Source: a virus. From it: a stretch of DNA of 64,000 bases. A program made the position numbers and the translations under genes. Below, piece after piece: positions 1-5,460 of this stretch (position 1 is its first letter; every line of letters begins with the position of its first letter). Location of the stretch: the IMG/VR virus record IMGVR_UViG_3300035703_000062, positions 1 to 64,000 of that record, one strand, 5' to 3'. The notes beneath the pieces were generated by a model. The model had not been told where the DNA came from. It did not search any database and saw only the letters and a program-made list of their open reading frames with translations.

Positions 1-19
1 CCGAATTGGAGGGCATTGA

Positions 20-211
20 GTGAAACTTGAGCATAAACGAGCTCTCCGCTGCTTCATCCTTGAGAAACTCAAAGAGGTGACTTGTGTAGACCTTGCATAC
101 GTAGCCTCAGATGCTAACAGCACCCCGTTTGAAATGGCTGAGCAGTTCGACACTGAGTTCGAGCGAATTGAGAAACTATTCAACTACCCAAACTACTCAG
201 ACGACGAATGA
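20..211 (+). CDS. small hypothetical protein (63 aa)
   Basis: GTG start preceded by a good Shine-Dalgarno (GGAGGG at 8-13). The 63-residue product is charged, with a basic N-terminal third and an acidic C-terminal half ending in DDE. The stop codon overlaps the next start (ATGA at 208-211), which implies translational coupling. I do not recognise the family. An upstream gene appears to end at or near the window start. Confidence 0.6.
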   Translation: MKLEHKRALRCFILEKLKEVTCVDLAYVASDANSTPFEMAEQFDTEFERIEKLFNYPNYSDDE

Positions 212-564
212 CTGAGAACCATCCCATCACCCCACCGCCGAAGCTGGTGCTGCAGTGGGCTGACGAGTTCTACAGCGCACCTATTGCGCAAGGTGATGCT
301 CTCCTTGATCTCGCCACCCGCGCCGCCCAATACGGAGCCGACCAGGAGCTGGAGGCGTGCCTCAACTGGCTTACTGATCGAGAACGCTTCCCCGTTGGGC
401 ATGAAGCTATCGAAGATCTCAAAGCAGATCGCCGCCCCAAGCCGCCAAGCTTGAAAAAACAGGCGCTATTAGCTATCGACACCGCTGTTGCTGATTATCG
501 TATAGCAGCAGATGTTGCTGACGTTGTTCGCCGTGCTCTTGAACAACTTCCCGACCACGAGTAG
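208..564 (+). CDS. conserved phage hypothetical protein (118 aa)
   Basis: ATG overlaps the stop of the preceding gene. The protein carries a central segment AAQYGADQELEACLNWL and an alanine-rich C-terminal helix ending LEQLPDHE. I recall similar short proteins from cyanophage and cyanobacterial genomes but know no function. No membrane segment or catalytic motif is visible. Confidence 0.65.
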   Translation: MTENHPITPPPKLVLQWADEFYSAPIAQGDALLDLATRAAQYGADQELEACLNWLTDRERFPVGHEAIEDLKADRRPKPPSLKKQALLAIDTAVADYRIAADVADVVRRALEQLPDHE

Positions 565-578
565 TCGCTTCCACTTCT

Positions 579-785
579 ATGTCTGAACTTTCACCACAAG
601 CCTGGGCTGTATTAGAGGCAGCCTATCAAGCACCTGACGACGGCAATGCCACTCGCCAATCCGTTGCCGCCGCCCTGCGAGCTGCTGCAGAGCAAGGAGA
701 AACCCTTTATTTGGAAGGCTGTCCGGTCCATGCAGTGACAGTGGGTAATCTCTTCGCCATTGCCACCGAGCTTGATGCCCAGTAG
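579..785 (+). CDS. small helical protein, paralogue A (68 aa)
   Basis: The product begins MSELSPQAWAVLEAAYQAP and ends with an IATELDAQ helix. It is a tandem paralogue of the next gene: both share the pattern LSPxAxAVLEA, a central (A)AALRAAA helix and a terminal AIAxELxx. The two genes have the same length and are 12 bp apart, so a local duplication is likely. Function unknown; a similar ELSPxxxAVL motif occurs in other cyanophage small proteins. Confidence 0.6.
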   Translation: MSELSPQAWAVLEAAYQAPDDGNATRQSVAAALRAAAEQGETLYLEGCPVHAVTVGNLFAIATELDAQ

Positions 786-797
786 TCCGATCAACTA

Positions 798-1004
798 ATG
801 ACCAAAGAGCTTTCACCCGCTGCTAGGGCAGTTTTGGAAGCCGTAACTTGGAAAAAGTACGACGTGCCTCCAGAAGGACTGCCTGCTTTTGCCGAGGAGA
901 TGTCGCCTTTGCTTGCCACCGCCCTGCGGGCCGCTGCGGATCATTTGGACAATCCAAATTCAGCCCACACGCTCTACGCCATTGCCGATGAGCTTGAAAG
1001 GTAG
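798..1004 (+). CDS. small helical protein, paralogue B (68 aa)
   Basis: Begins MTKELSPAARAVLEAV, contains LLATALRAAADHL and ends YAIADELER. It is the diverged tandem copy of the gene just upstream, with the same length and the same three-block layout. No catalytic motif is seen. It is followed by a GC-rich hairpin. Confidence 0.6.
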   Translation: MTKELSPAARAVLEAVTWKKYDVPPEGLPAFAEEMSPLLATALRAAADHLDNPNSAHTLYAIADELER

Positions 1005-1005
1005 A

Positions 1006-1032
1006 GCTGGGCTGAGCTTCACGAGGCCCAGC
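1006..1032 (+). terminator. GC-rich hairpin after the paralogue pair
   Basis: GCTGGGC (1006-1012) pairs with GCCCAGC (1026-1032). No run of T follows, so it is a weak intrinsic terminator at best and may only be a processing or stability hairpin. Confidence 0.35.
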
Positions 1033-1111
1033 CCTCACCGTCTGCTCCGTAACGGGTAACGCCCCATGAAGAAATCATTGGGAACCTTCATCCTATAGCA
1101 ATTATTAAGCC

Positions 1112-1324
1112 ATGCCCTTCTCCATTGGTGATCTCGTCGATCTCTACGACGTGGGCTTTAGGCAATGGCGGGGCGAATACACCGTGATCAAACTGCCGCA
1201 CGAAACTGGCGGCCTCTACTACAAAATCCGTAACACCCGCACGAACAGTCAGCAGTTCGTTCGCGAGAAAGCCTTGCGCCGCAGTCGATTAGGGCCATTC
1301 CGCATTGAAAGCTTGCAGCCCTGA
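1112..1324 (+). CDS. hypothetical protein (70 aa)
   Basis: A basic beta-rich protein (MPFSIGDLVDLYDVG...) with a KIRNTRT segment and an arginine-rich C-terminus. The opening IGDLVDLYD pattern resembles small SH3-like barrels, but this is only a shape impression. It is preceded by an AT-rich stretch with TATAGC (about 1094-1099) that could be a -10 box. No SD is visible. Confidence 0.5.
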   Translation: MPFSIGDLVDLYDVGFRQWRGEYTVIKLPHETGGLYYKIRNTRTNSQQFVREKALRRSRLGPFRIESLQP

Positions 1325-1348
1325 CGACCACGGTGTAGGATGACGCTC

Positions 1349-1381
1349 ACGGGGCGAGAGCCTCACCACCTTCTGACCGTC
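1349..1381 (+). promoter_or_regulatory. repeated leader element, copy 1
   Basis: ACGGGGCGAGAGCCTCACC followed by CTGACCGTC directly abutting the ATG at 1382. The same block recurs at 1826-1873, 2283-2330 and 3290-3332. The upstream part (GTGTAGGATGAC) is the most diverged of the set. Confidence 0.55.
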
Positions 1382-1768
1382 ATGACCCTCATCGCTCCTC
1401 CCCTCCAGGGCACCCAGCTTCAGCCCGGCACCATCCTCAGTTCGTCATGGGGCTATTCCATGACCATCGTGGATTTCTATGTGGTGGTCCGCTGCACTGA
1501 GAAGACTGCCTGGGTGCAGCAAATCGAAAGCTGTGAAGAAGATCACGGTCCTGCTGGTGGCCACGCTGTGCCTGAGCTGTCCCGCAAGCCTCTAATGGTG
1601 TTCCAGAACCGTGCCGACAACCAAGGCGGCGAGCTGGTGGAAGCGCCCATCAAGAGCTTCCGCATCAAGCGCAACGCTGATGGCAGCGAGTGGCTCTGGA
1701 ACAGCAAGCTGCAGCGCACCATGCGCATCTGGGACGGACGCCAGCAGCGCATCAACCACTGGGACTGA
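1382..1768 (+). CDS. conserved phage hypothetical protein (128 aa)
   Basis: I use the ATG at 1382, not the upstream in-frame start at 1340, because the repeated leader (CTGACNGTC-ATG) ends exactly there. The N-terminal half has SWGYSMTIVDFYVVV, a variant of the 'GYDQTNVDFYxVV' motif common in small phage proteins of unknown function. The C-terminal half is basic and aromatic (FRIKRNADG, WNSKLQRTMRIWDGRQQ). Confidence 0.65.
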   Translation: MTLIAPPLQGTQLQPGTILSSSWGYSMTIVDFYVVVRCTEKTAWVQQIESCEEDHGPAGGHAVPELSRKPLMVFQNRADNQGGELVEAPIKSFRIKRNADGSEWLWNSKLQRTMRIWDGRQQRINHWD

Positions 1769-1793
1769 CCCTCTGTAACGATATATGTCGTCA

Positions 1794-1821
1794 GAAGCGG
1801 GGCTCCCAAAGCCCCCGCTTC
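1794..1821 (+). terminator. hairpin between cassettes
   Basis: GAAGCGGGG pairs with CCCCGCTTC across a short loop containing CTCCCAAAG. It lies between the stop of one gene and the promoter-like leader of the next, so each gene of this stretch sits in its own terminator-promoter unit. Confidence 0.55.
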
Positions 1822-1825
1822 GCTG

Positions 1826-1873
1826 TGCTGTATAGTTCTGTCATCGGGGCGAGAGCCTCACCTCCTGACAGTC
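1826..1873 (+). promoter_or_regulatory. repeated promoter/leader element, copy 2
   Basis: TGCTGTATAGTTCTG (extended -10 like, TG-n-TATAGT), then CGGGGCGAGAGCCTCACC and CTGACAGTC immediately before the ATG at 1874. It is nearly identical to 2283-2330. The conserved blocks fit a promoter plus a short 5' UTR. Confidence 0.6.
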
Positions 1874-2239
1874 ATGACCACCACCATCAACGAAACCGTC
1901 ACCTGCCCCAACTGCGACGGCACCGGCAGGCTCCCCCACTACAGCCACATCGCCAACGGCGCCTGCTTCGCCTGTGGCGGCACCGGCACGATCACCTTCA
2001 AGACTTTCATTGGCGATAACAGCGATGTGATCCTGGAAGTGTCCATGTGGAAAGGCAAGTTCTATGACGCCCATCTGCGTTGCCGCACCTGGAAGTGCTA
2101 CACCAGCCCCTCCCATGGTCAGATGAAGGAATGGGGCAAGGACAAGTGGGTGAAGCGCATCACCGATGTAGAAGAGGCTCGTGAGCTGTGGCGCAATGCC
2201 AAGGCCCATGGAATCAAGACCACCCTCTGTGATGACTGA
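1874..2239 (+). CDS. DnaJ-type zinc-finger protein (121 aa)
   Basis: The first 40 residues hold two CxxCxGxG-type knuckles, CPNCDGTG and CFACGGTG, spaced as in the DnaJ cysteine-rich domain, so a zinc-binding domain is likely. The remainder (about 45-121) contains no J-domain and resembles nothing I know. Small proteins with this knuckle pair are frequent in phages and may bind nucleic acid or a host protein. The start follows the repeated leader directly. Confidence 0.65.
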   Translation: MTTTINETVTCPNCDGTGRLPHYSHIANGACFACGGTGTITFKTFIGDNSDVILEVSMWKGKFYDAHLRCRTWKCYTSPSHGQMKEWGKDKWVKRITDVEEARELWRNAKAHGIKTTLCDD

Positions 2240-2249
2240 TTGTTAAGAC

Positions 2250-2280
2250 GGAAGCGGGGCCACCAAAGGCCCCGCCTTCC
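2250..2280 (+). terminator. hairpin between cassettes
   Basis: GGAAG-CGGGGCC pairs with GGCCCCG-CTTCC (one bulge) across an ACCAAA loop. It sits in the same position relative to the flanking gene and promoter/leader as the hairpin at 1794-1821, and shares the AAGCGGGG core. Confidence 0.55.
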
Positions 2281-2282
2281 CA

Positions 2283-2330
2283 TGCTGTATAGTTCTTCTC
2301 ACGGGGCGCGAGCCTCATCTTCTGACGATC
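2283..2330 (+). promoter_or_regulatory. repeated promoter/leader element, copy 3
   Basis: TGCTGTATAGTTCTTC, then CACGGGGCGCGAGCCTCATC and CTGACGATC directly before the ATG at 2331. The -10-like box, the GGGGCGNGAGCCTCA block and the CTGACNNTC-ATG junction match copy 2. Confidence 0.6.
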
Positions 2331-2534
2331 ATGGCCCTTCAAATCAACGTCGATTACACATCGCCCTGGGACAAGCGCTACTGGGCGAAGGACTACGCCG
2401 AAATGGCCCTGGCCATCCTGAACAAAAGCGAGCGCTGGCCCGTAGGCTCGCTGAAGGTGGTGCATGTGGACCCCGAGAGCCCTACGCACTGGCGCCTGAT
2501 GCCCACCAAGGGCATTCAGCAGCCTGGCTGGTGA
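2331..2534 (+). CDS. hypothetical protein (67 aa)
   Basis: A short soluble protein with an aromatic-rich N-terminal half (YTSPWDKRYWAKDYAEMAL) and a C-terminal VVHVDPESPTHWRLMP strand region. Start fixed by the upstream repeated leader. Family not recognised. Confidence 0.55.
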   Translation: MALQINVDYTSPWDKRYWAKDYAEMALAILNKSERWPVGSLKVVHVDPESPTHWRLMPTKGIQQPGW

Positions 2535-2548
2535 GCCCGATATATATT

Positions 2549-2571
2549 CCCCTCCCCATCGCTTCCTGATC
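2549..2571 (+). promoter_or_regulatory. pyrimidine-rich leader
   Basis: CCCCTCCCCATCGCTTCCTG lies just before the ATG at 2572, preceded by TATATATT (2541-2548), which could be a -10. The leader matches 2847-2868 (CCCTCCATCGCTTCCTAAG) and relatives elsewhere. No Shine-Dalgarno is present; CCTCC is instead identical to the anti-SD of 16S rRNA. Confidence 0.45.
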
Positions 2572-2829
2572 ATGACCACCATCCCCACCATTCACCTCAA
2601 TGGCACTGGTGCCACCACGCTGCGTGATGAATACGCCGCTGCATACGACGCCATCAGCAAAGCCGTAGGTGCTCTTGTGGCTGCGACGTGCAATGCTCGT
2701 GATTTCTACCCGCAGGGCTCTGATGCCTACTACAAAGCCCGTGATGAACGTGCAACAGCCTTTGACCAGCTCCGTCAGGCCCAGCACTATGTGGGAGAAG
2801 TGCTGATGGGCATCTGCGATCAAATGTGA
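2572..2829 (+). CDS. conserved phage protein, IHLNGT family (85 aa)
   Basis: Starts MTTIPTIHLNGTGATTL and continues with two helices containing NARDFYPQG and DERATAFDQLRQ. This architecture (IHLNGTxxxxL...ARDYYPQGxxAxxxA) is one I know from many tailed phages as a conserved hypothetical of about 90 residues. No function has been assigned as far as I know. It has its own leader but no SD. Confidence 0.7.
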   Translation: MTTIPTIHLNGTGATTLRDEYAAAYDAISKAVGALVAATCNARDFYPQGSDAYYKARDERATAFDQLRQAQHYVGEVLMGICDQM

Positions 2830-2846
2830 CTCTGCCCCTAACTCTG

Positions 2847-2868
2847 CCCTCCATCGCTTCCTAAGACC
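2847..2868 (+). promoter_or_regulatory. pyrimidine-rich leader
   Basis: CCCTCCATCGCTTCCTAAG directly upstream of the ATG at 2869, a close match to 2549-2571 and to CCCTCCATTGTTTCCTCT at 9369-9386. Confidence 0.4.
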
Positions 2869-3258
2869 ATGCTGCCCATCCTGCTCGCCACTGCACTGCC
2901 TGAACTGCCTCCCGTAGTGCAGCCCAAGCCCGTTCAGTCCCGCCAGCAAGCCATTCTTGAGCAGATCATGCAGCAGGCTCCTGCTGCCGCCTCTGAGCGC
3001 TCCTTTGGTGAATGCACATATATGTGGGACCAATGGAAGCTCAACTCTGAGGGCGTCAGAACCACCTTCCGCACCTGCAAAGGTGAATCTGTGCAAACGC
3101 CCGTCAGCGTAGCCGTGAGCTGCTCGCTGTTGAAGGTGAACACCACCAGCTCCACCGAGCCTGGCAAATGGCAAGGTTGGCGTAGCCCCATCGCTAAAGG
3201 CTCAAAACCAGGCGAGGCCATGATGGTGGCCAGTCTTTGCGCCAATGTGGCCGAATAG
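2869..3258 (+). CDS. hypothetical protein, possibly exported (129 aa)
   Basis: The N-terminus MLPILLATALPELPPVV is a short hydrophobic stretch followed by prolines and could be a weak signal sequence. The body has three cysteines (GECTYMW, TFRTCKG, VSCSLL), consistent with an exported domain. Not recognised. It is followed by a clear terminator. Confidence 0.5.
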   Translation: MLPILLATALPELPPVVQPKPVQSRQQAILEQIMQQAPAAASERSFGECTYMWDQWKLNSEGVRTTFRTCKGESVQTPVSVAVSCSLLKVNTTSSTEPGKWQGWRSPIAKGSKPGEAMMVASLCANVAE

Positions 3259-3264
3259 CTTGAC

Positions 3265-3289
3265 AAGCCCCGCAAGGGGCTTTATCTTT
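3265..3289 (+). terminator. intrinsic terminator
   Basis: AAGCCCC-GCAA-GGGGCTT followed by TATCTTT. A compact stem with a GNRA tetraloop and a T-rich tail, placed 6 bp after the preceding stop. Confidence 0.75.
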
Positions 3290-3332
3290 GCTCATGTCCG
3301 GGGCGGCGACGCTCCACAGCTTTCTGACAGTC
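3290..3332 (+). promoter_or_regulatory. repeated leader element, copy 4
   Basis: TCCGGGGCGGCGACGCTCCAC and CTGACAGTC abut the ATG at 3333. It is the most diverged copy in the GGGGCG block, but the CTGACAGTC-ATG junction is identical to copy 2. Confidence 0.45.
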
Positions 3333-3596
3333 ATGACCATCAACTCTCTCACCCTCGTTGGCCGCAACAGCGAAGTGGCCGTAGAGCGCACTGAAAGTGG
3401 CTCTGCTTTTGCTTCCTTCTCCATCACCGTCAAGCGTGGTGAGCAGACTGCCACCATCCCTTGCGAAGCTTGGGGCAAAATGGCCGAGAAGGCAGAAGCA
3501 ATGGAGAGCGGCATGCTGATCGGCCTGATCGGCACCCTCACCAAAGAGAAGAAGGTGCGCCTTGACTGCCTGGAGATCCTGGCCAGCGCCGCCTGA
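3333..3596 (+). CDS. ssb: single-stranded DNA-binding protein, short OB-fold (87 aa)
   Basis: MTINSLTLVGRNSEVAVE opens a typical SSB OB-fold, followed by FASFSITVKRGEQTATIPCEAWGKMAEKAE, which matches the SSB pattern FxxAxxR...WIxCxxWGKxAE. The protein stops at EILASAA, straight after the OB-fold, so the flexible linker and acidic C-terminal tip of cellular SSBs are absent. I start at 3333, not at the in-frame codon at 3288, because the repeated leader ends there. Role inferred: coating ssDNA during phage replication and recombination. Confidence 0.8.
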   Translation: MTINSLTLVGRNSEVAVERTESGSAFASFSITVKRGEQTATIPCEAWGKMAEKAEAMESGMLIGLIGTLTKEKKVRLDCLEILASAA

Positions 3597-3603
3597 TCAA
3601 CTA

Positions 3604-3625
3604 GGGGCCGCCCCAAAGCGGCCCC
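3604..3625 (+). terminator. GC-rich hairpin after ssb
   Basis: GGGGCCGC (3604-3611) pairs with GCGGCCCC (3618-3625) across CCCAAA. No T-tract follows, so termination is uncertain. Confidence 0.45.
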
Positions 3626-3651
3626 GCCCACCTTTGATACATCCCAGAACC

Positions 3652-3837
3652 ATGCAAGACATTGTGAACGTGCTGGCCATCAGCAAGAAGGGCAAGAGCC
3701 GCATCGGCACCCAGCTCACCACTGCCATCGTCGAACAAAACCACCAGGACAAGCTATTTCTGGTGTTTCCTGAGCTAAACCAGTGCCGATGGATCAAAAA
3801 GGACAACGATCCTGATTTTCGTATCATCGAAGCCTGA
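3652..3837 (+). CDS. small beta-rich hypothetical protein (61 aa)
   Basis: MQDIVNVLAISKKGKSRIGTQ then FLVFPELNQCRWIKKDND. I use the ATG at 3652, since the preceding 90 bp in the same frame include the hairpin after ssb. The short strand-rich protein resembles small phage proteins lying beside SSBs, but no function can be assigned. Confidence 0.6.
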   Translation: MQDIVNVLAISKKGKSRIGTQLTTAIVEQNHQDKLFLVFPELNQCRWIKKDNDPDFRIIEA

Positions 3838-3841
3838 AATC

Positions 3842-4147
3842 ATGCATTTCGTCTGCAACTACAACAGCAACGGCCCCTATTTCGCTCCCACACAGAGCCA
3901 ATACCATGCCGCCCGCCTCAAAGACATCATTTTCCATGTGCGCACCTGCATGGAAGACGGAGACTTCCAGATTGGTGTGTTTGATGACGATGGGGAATGC
4001 AAGGGCATTTGGATTGATGAAAGTGAGCCCGTGAGCGATGGAGAAGGTGATTTTGTGCTCGGCAAGCCTGAATACGTGCTTTATCGCCCAGGCACCATGA
4101 GCGCAGGCATGTGGAACATGCACTTGCGTAAATTCAAGAGGCCCTGA
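3842..4147 (+). CDS. hypothetical protein (101 aa)
   Basis: Acidic, beta-rich protein (MHFVCNYNSNGPYF...; FQIGVFDDDGECKGIWIDE) ending in a short basic tail (LRKFKRP). It lies 4 bp after the preceding stop, so it is probably co-transcribed with it. Not recognised. Confidence 0.55.
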   Translation: MHFVCNYNSNGPYFAPTQSQYHAARLKDIIFHVRTCMEDGDFQIGVFDDDGECKGIWIDESEPVSDGEGDFVLGKPEYVLYRPGTMSAGMWNMHLRKFKRP

Positions 4148-4149
4148 TC

Positions 4150-4308
4150 ATGATTCTCATCGATTTCTTCAATGCTGATTCCTGCAAAGGCACTGAACTT
4201 ATCGAAGGCTGGTATTTCTACGACGATTCAGACGAAACCGTTGTGGGAGGCCCGTTTGATGATGAAGAAGCGGCCATCAAGGCCGCGTTCGATGGTCATG
4301 GCTGGTGA
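4150..4308 (+). CDS. small acidic hypothetical protein (52 aa)
   Basis: ATG two bases after the preceding stop. The translation runs MILIDFFNADSCKG ... AAIKAAFDGHGW. It shares the strand-turn-acidic character of its neighbour (GWYFYDDSDET, FDDEEAA), suggesting the two belong together. Coding is supported by tight spacing and an uninterrupted frame to the hairpin beyond it. Confidence 0.55.
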   Translation: MILIDFFNADSCKGTELIEGWYFYDDSDETVVGGPFDDEEAAIKAAFDGHGW

Positions 4309-4313
4309 GCATG

Positions 4314-4337
4314 AAAAAGCCGGGCTCAAGGCCCGGC
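4314..4337 (-). terminator. hairpin with T-tail on the minus strand
   Basis: GCCGGGC (4319-4325) pairs with GCCCGGC (4331-4337) across TCAAG. A run of five A precedes it on the + strand, so on the minus strand the stem is followed by TTTTT. It may stop transcripts coming leftward out of the repeat region as well as ending the rightward genes. Confidence 0.5.
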
Positions 4338-4437
4338 TAGGCATGTATCAGGCGGGCCAGGGTCCGGCTAGGGTCGTATCTGAAAAAAAATTGGACCCGG
4401 CTAGGGGTGTATCTAGGGTCCGGCTAGGGTCGTATCT
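4333..4437. repeat. four direct copies of an 18-bp repeat
   Basis: CCGGCTAGGGTCGTATCT at 4364-4381 and 4420-4437, CCGGCTAGGGGTGTATCT at 4397-4414 and CCGGCTAGGCATGTATCA at 4333-4350. Spacings are 31, 33 and 23 bp (about 3, 3 and 2 helical turns), as for a protein-binding cluster. The first copy shares its CCGGC with the hairpin at 4319-4337. It immediately precedes two palindromes. Confidence 0.7.
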
Positions 4438-4466
4438 GGGGTGGTACATGCGTACTCCTTGAAAAC

Positions 4467-4498
4467 GAGAATCATTCTCAATAGTACTTTTGTACTAT
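4467..4498. promoter_or_regulatory. two adjacent palindromes, operator-like
   Basis: GAGAAT-C-ATTCTC (4467-4479) is a perfect 13-bp palindrome. One base later ATAGTAC-TTTT-GTACTAT (4481-4498) is a perfect 7-bp inverted repeat running into an AT-rich TATAAG stretch. They look like regulator sites over a promoter. The second contains CAATAGTA, which also occurs (inverted) at 23298-23305 beside the XRE repressor gene. Confidence 0.5.
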
Positions 4499-4538
4499 AT
4501 AAGCAAAACTTATCATTCCGAGCCAAACGATAAGCATC

Positions 4539-4601
4539 CCTTATCAGATAAGGCATCCTGATGATTCCCGGACCTTCCATCAGCATCCCTTATCAGATAA
4601 G
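4539..4601. repeat. paired TTATCAGATAA palindromes
   Basis: CCTTATCAGATAAGG at 4539-4553 and CTTATCAGATAAG at 4589-4601 are the same palindrome, each preceded by AGCATCC. Half-sites occur nearby (ACTTATC near 4508, CGATAAG near 4529). The arrangement fits a sequence-specific initiator or partition protein site next to the iterons. Confidence 0.65.
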
Positions 4602-4604
4602 CGA

Positions 4605-4832
4605 TCCTTTTGTGATGCTTACTCGTGCGGGCCTTAAGTAATGCAAACTCGTGGCCGGTAGTTTGTGATGCTTACTTTTGCGCCGTAGTTTGTGATGCGA
4701 ACTGTGCCGGCTTGATAGATGCAAACTGTGCGCCGCTGTGTGGTGCTCACCGTGGCCGGTAGTTCGTGATGCTTTCTTTCTGTGGCAGTTTGTGATGCTT
4801 TCCACGGCCTCTAGTTTGTGATGCTTTCCGTT
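4605..4832. repeat. iteron array: nine ~26-bp repeats
   Basis: A core GTGATGC, usually within TAGTTTGTGATGCTTnC, starts at 4612, 4638, 4665, 4692, 4716, 4740, 4766, 4792 and 4818. Copies at 4638, 4716 and 4740 are diverged. The period of 24-27 bp is regular, unlike a CRISPR, because the intervening bases are short and partly similar (TGGCCGG recurs). Such arrays are typical of replication origins, centromeres (parS) or copy-control sites. Inferred role: phage origin or partition site. Confidence 0.75.
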
Positions 4833-5266
4833 TGCCCTTGATCGATTCTTTCCCAAACGATAAAGAGCGCTAATCACGCCGGAGAGGCCCCTAGAAGCCG
4901 CTAGAAGCTGCGCGGCCCCCTTTCCGCTATGGGGACACCTAGCGGCGCTTTCCGCAGCTTTCAAGCTATAACTAAAGTTTGGGCCTTCCAGTGTTCGCGG
5001 CGCTACAAAAGCGCCGCCGCTTGACCTTTTGGCCGTTGTGCTGTATTTCACGCGCACGCGCTTTCTTTCTTTACTGCTGACAGCTTCCCGCTGTCAGTGG
5101 TTGCCGTGAAAGGTGCCAACGGCAGAAAGCGGCGCACAGCGCCGCACAGTGTGCCAATCGGCGCACCGGCCTAGCTTGTGGCATTGTGGGCCAGTTATGG
5201 CCCATACTTCTATCAACGGCGAAAGGGAAGCGATTCCCGGCCGGGCTTTCCTGATTCTTTCCTCTC
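4833..5266. other. non-coding stretch with small hairpins
   Basis: Contains another GATAAAG half-site (4858-4864), a perfect hairpin CTGACAGC-TTCCC-GCTGTCAG (5077-5097) and several CGGCGC-rich inverted segments. The minus strand is open across 4593-5057, but its translation is KHHKL repeats created by the iterons, so I do not call it a gene. CTTTC pentamers become very frequent from about 5060. Confidence 0.4.
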
Positions 5267-5422
5267 ATGCTCGCTTTCTCAAAAGGCCTTGGCTTTCTTT
5301 CCTGCGGATTGGCTGCGCTGATTGTCGCCAGTCTCGCGATAGAAGATCAACGACACTTTCTCTCCTGCCGTGCTAGCGGCGCAACTGTGGACGCTTGCTT
5401 GCTACAGATCAACGGCCGCTGA
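5267..5422 (+). CDS. small membrane protein (51 aa)
   Basis: MLAFSKGLGFLSCGLAALIVASLAIEDQ: a hydrophobic segment at residues 8-25 is probably a transmembrane helix or signal anchor, followed by a short soluble part with two cysteines. It starts after a CTGATTCTTTCCTCTC leader like those of its neighbours, with no SD. An alternative frame from 5203 overlaps it and gives a less protein-like product. Function unknown. Confidence 0.5.
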   Translation: MLAFSKGLGFLSCGLAALIVASLAIEDQRHFLSCRASGATVDACLLQINGR

Positions 5423-5460
5423 TTCTTTCTTTCTTTCCTGATTCCCTCGCATCTTTCACC

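Noticed and set aside
2482-3174. 230-codon minus-strand ORF
   Set aside because: Lies opposite two supported small genes with their own leaders; composition is a mirror of theirs.
4467-4479. Fur-box-like palindrome
   Set aside because: GAGAATCATTCTC resembles part of a Fur box, but only one short copy exists and no iron-related gene is near; treated as a generic operator.
4605-4832. Possible CRISPR array
   Set aside because: The period is only 24-27 bp, repeats are diverged and there are no unique spacers of constant length, and no cas genes; an iteron array fits better.
4593-5057. 154-codon minus-strand ORF across the iterons
   Set aside because: Its translation is dominated by KHHKL repeats created by the tandem DNA repeat, with no start signal or family likeness; explained by the array.
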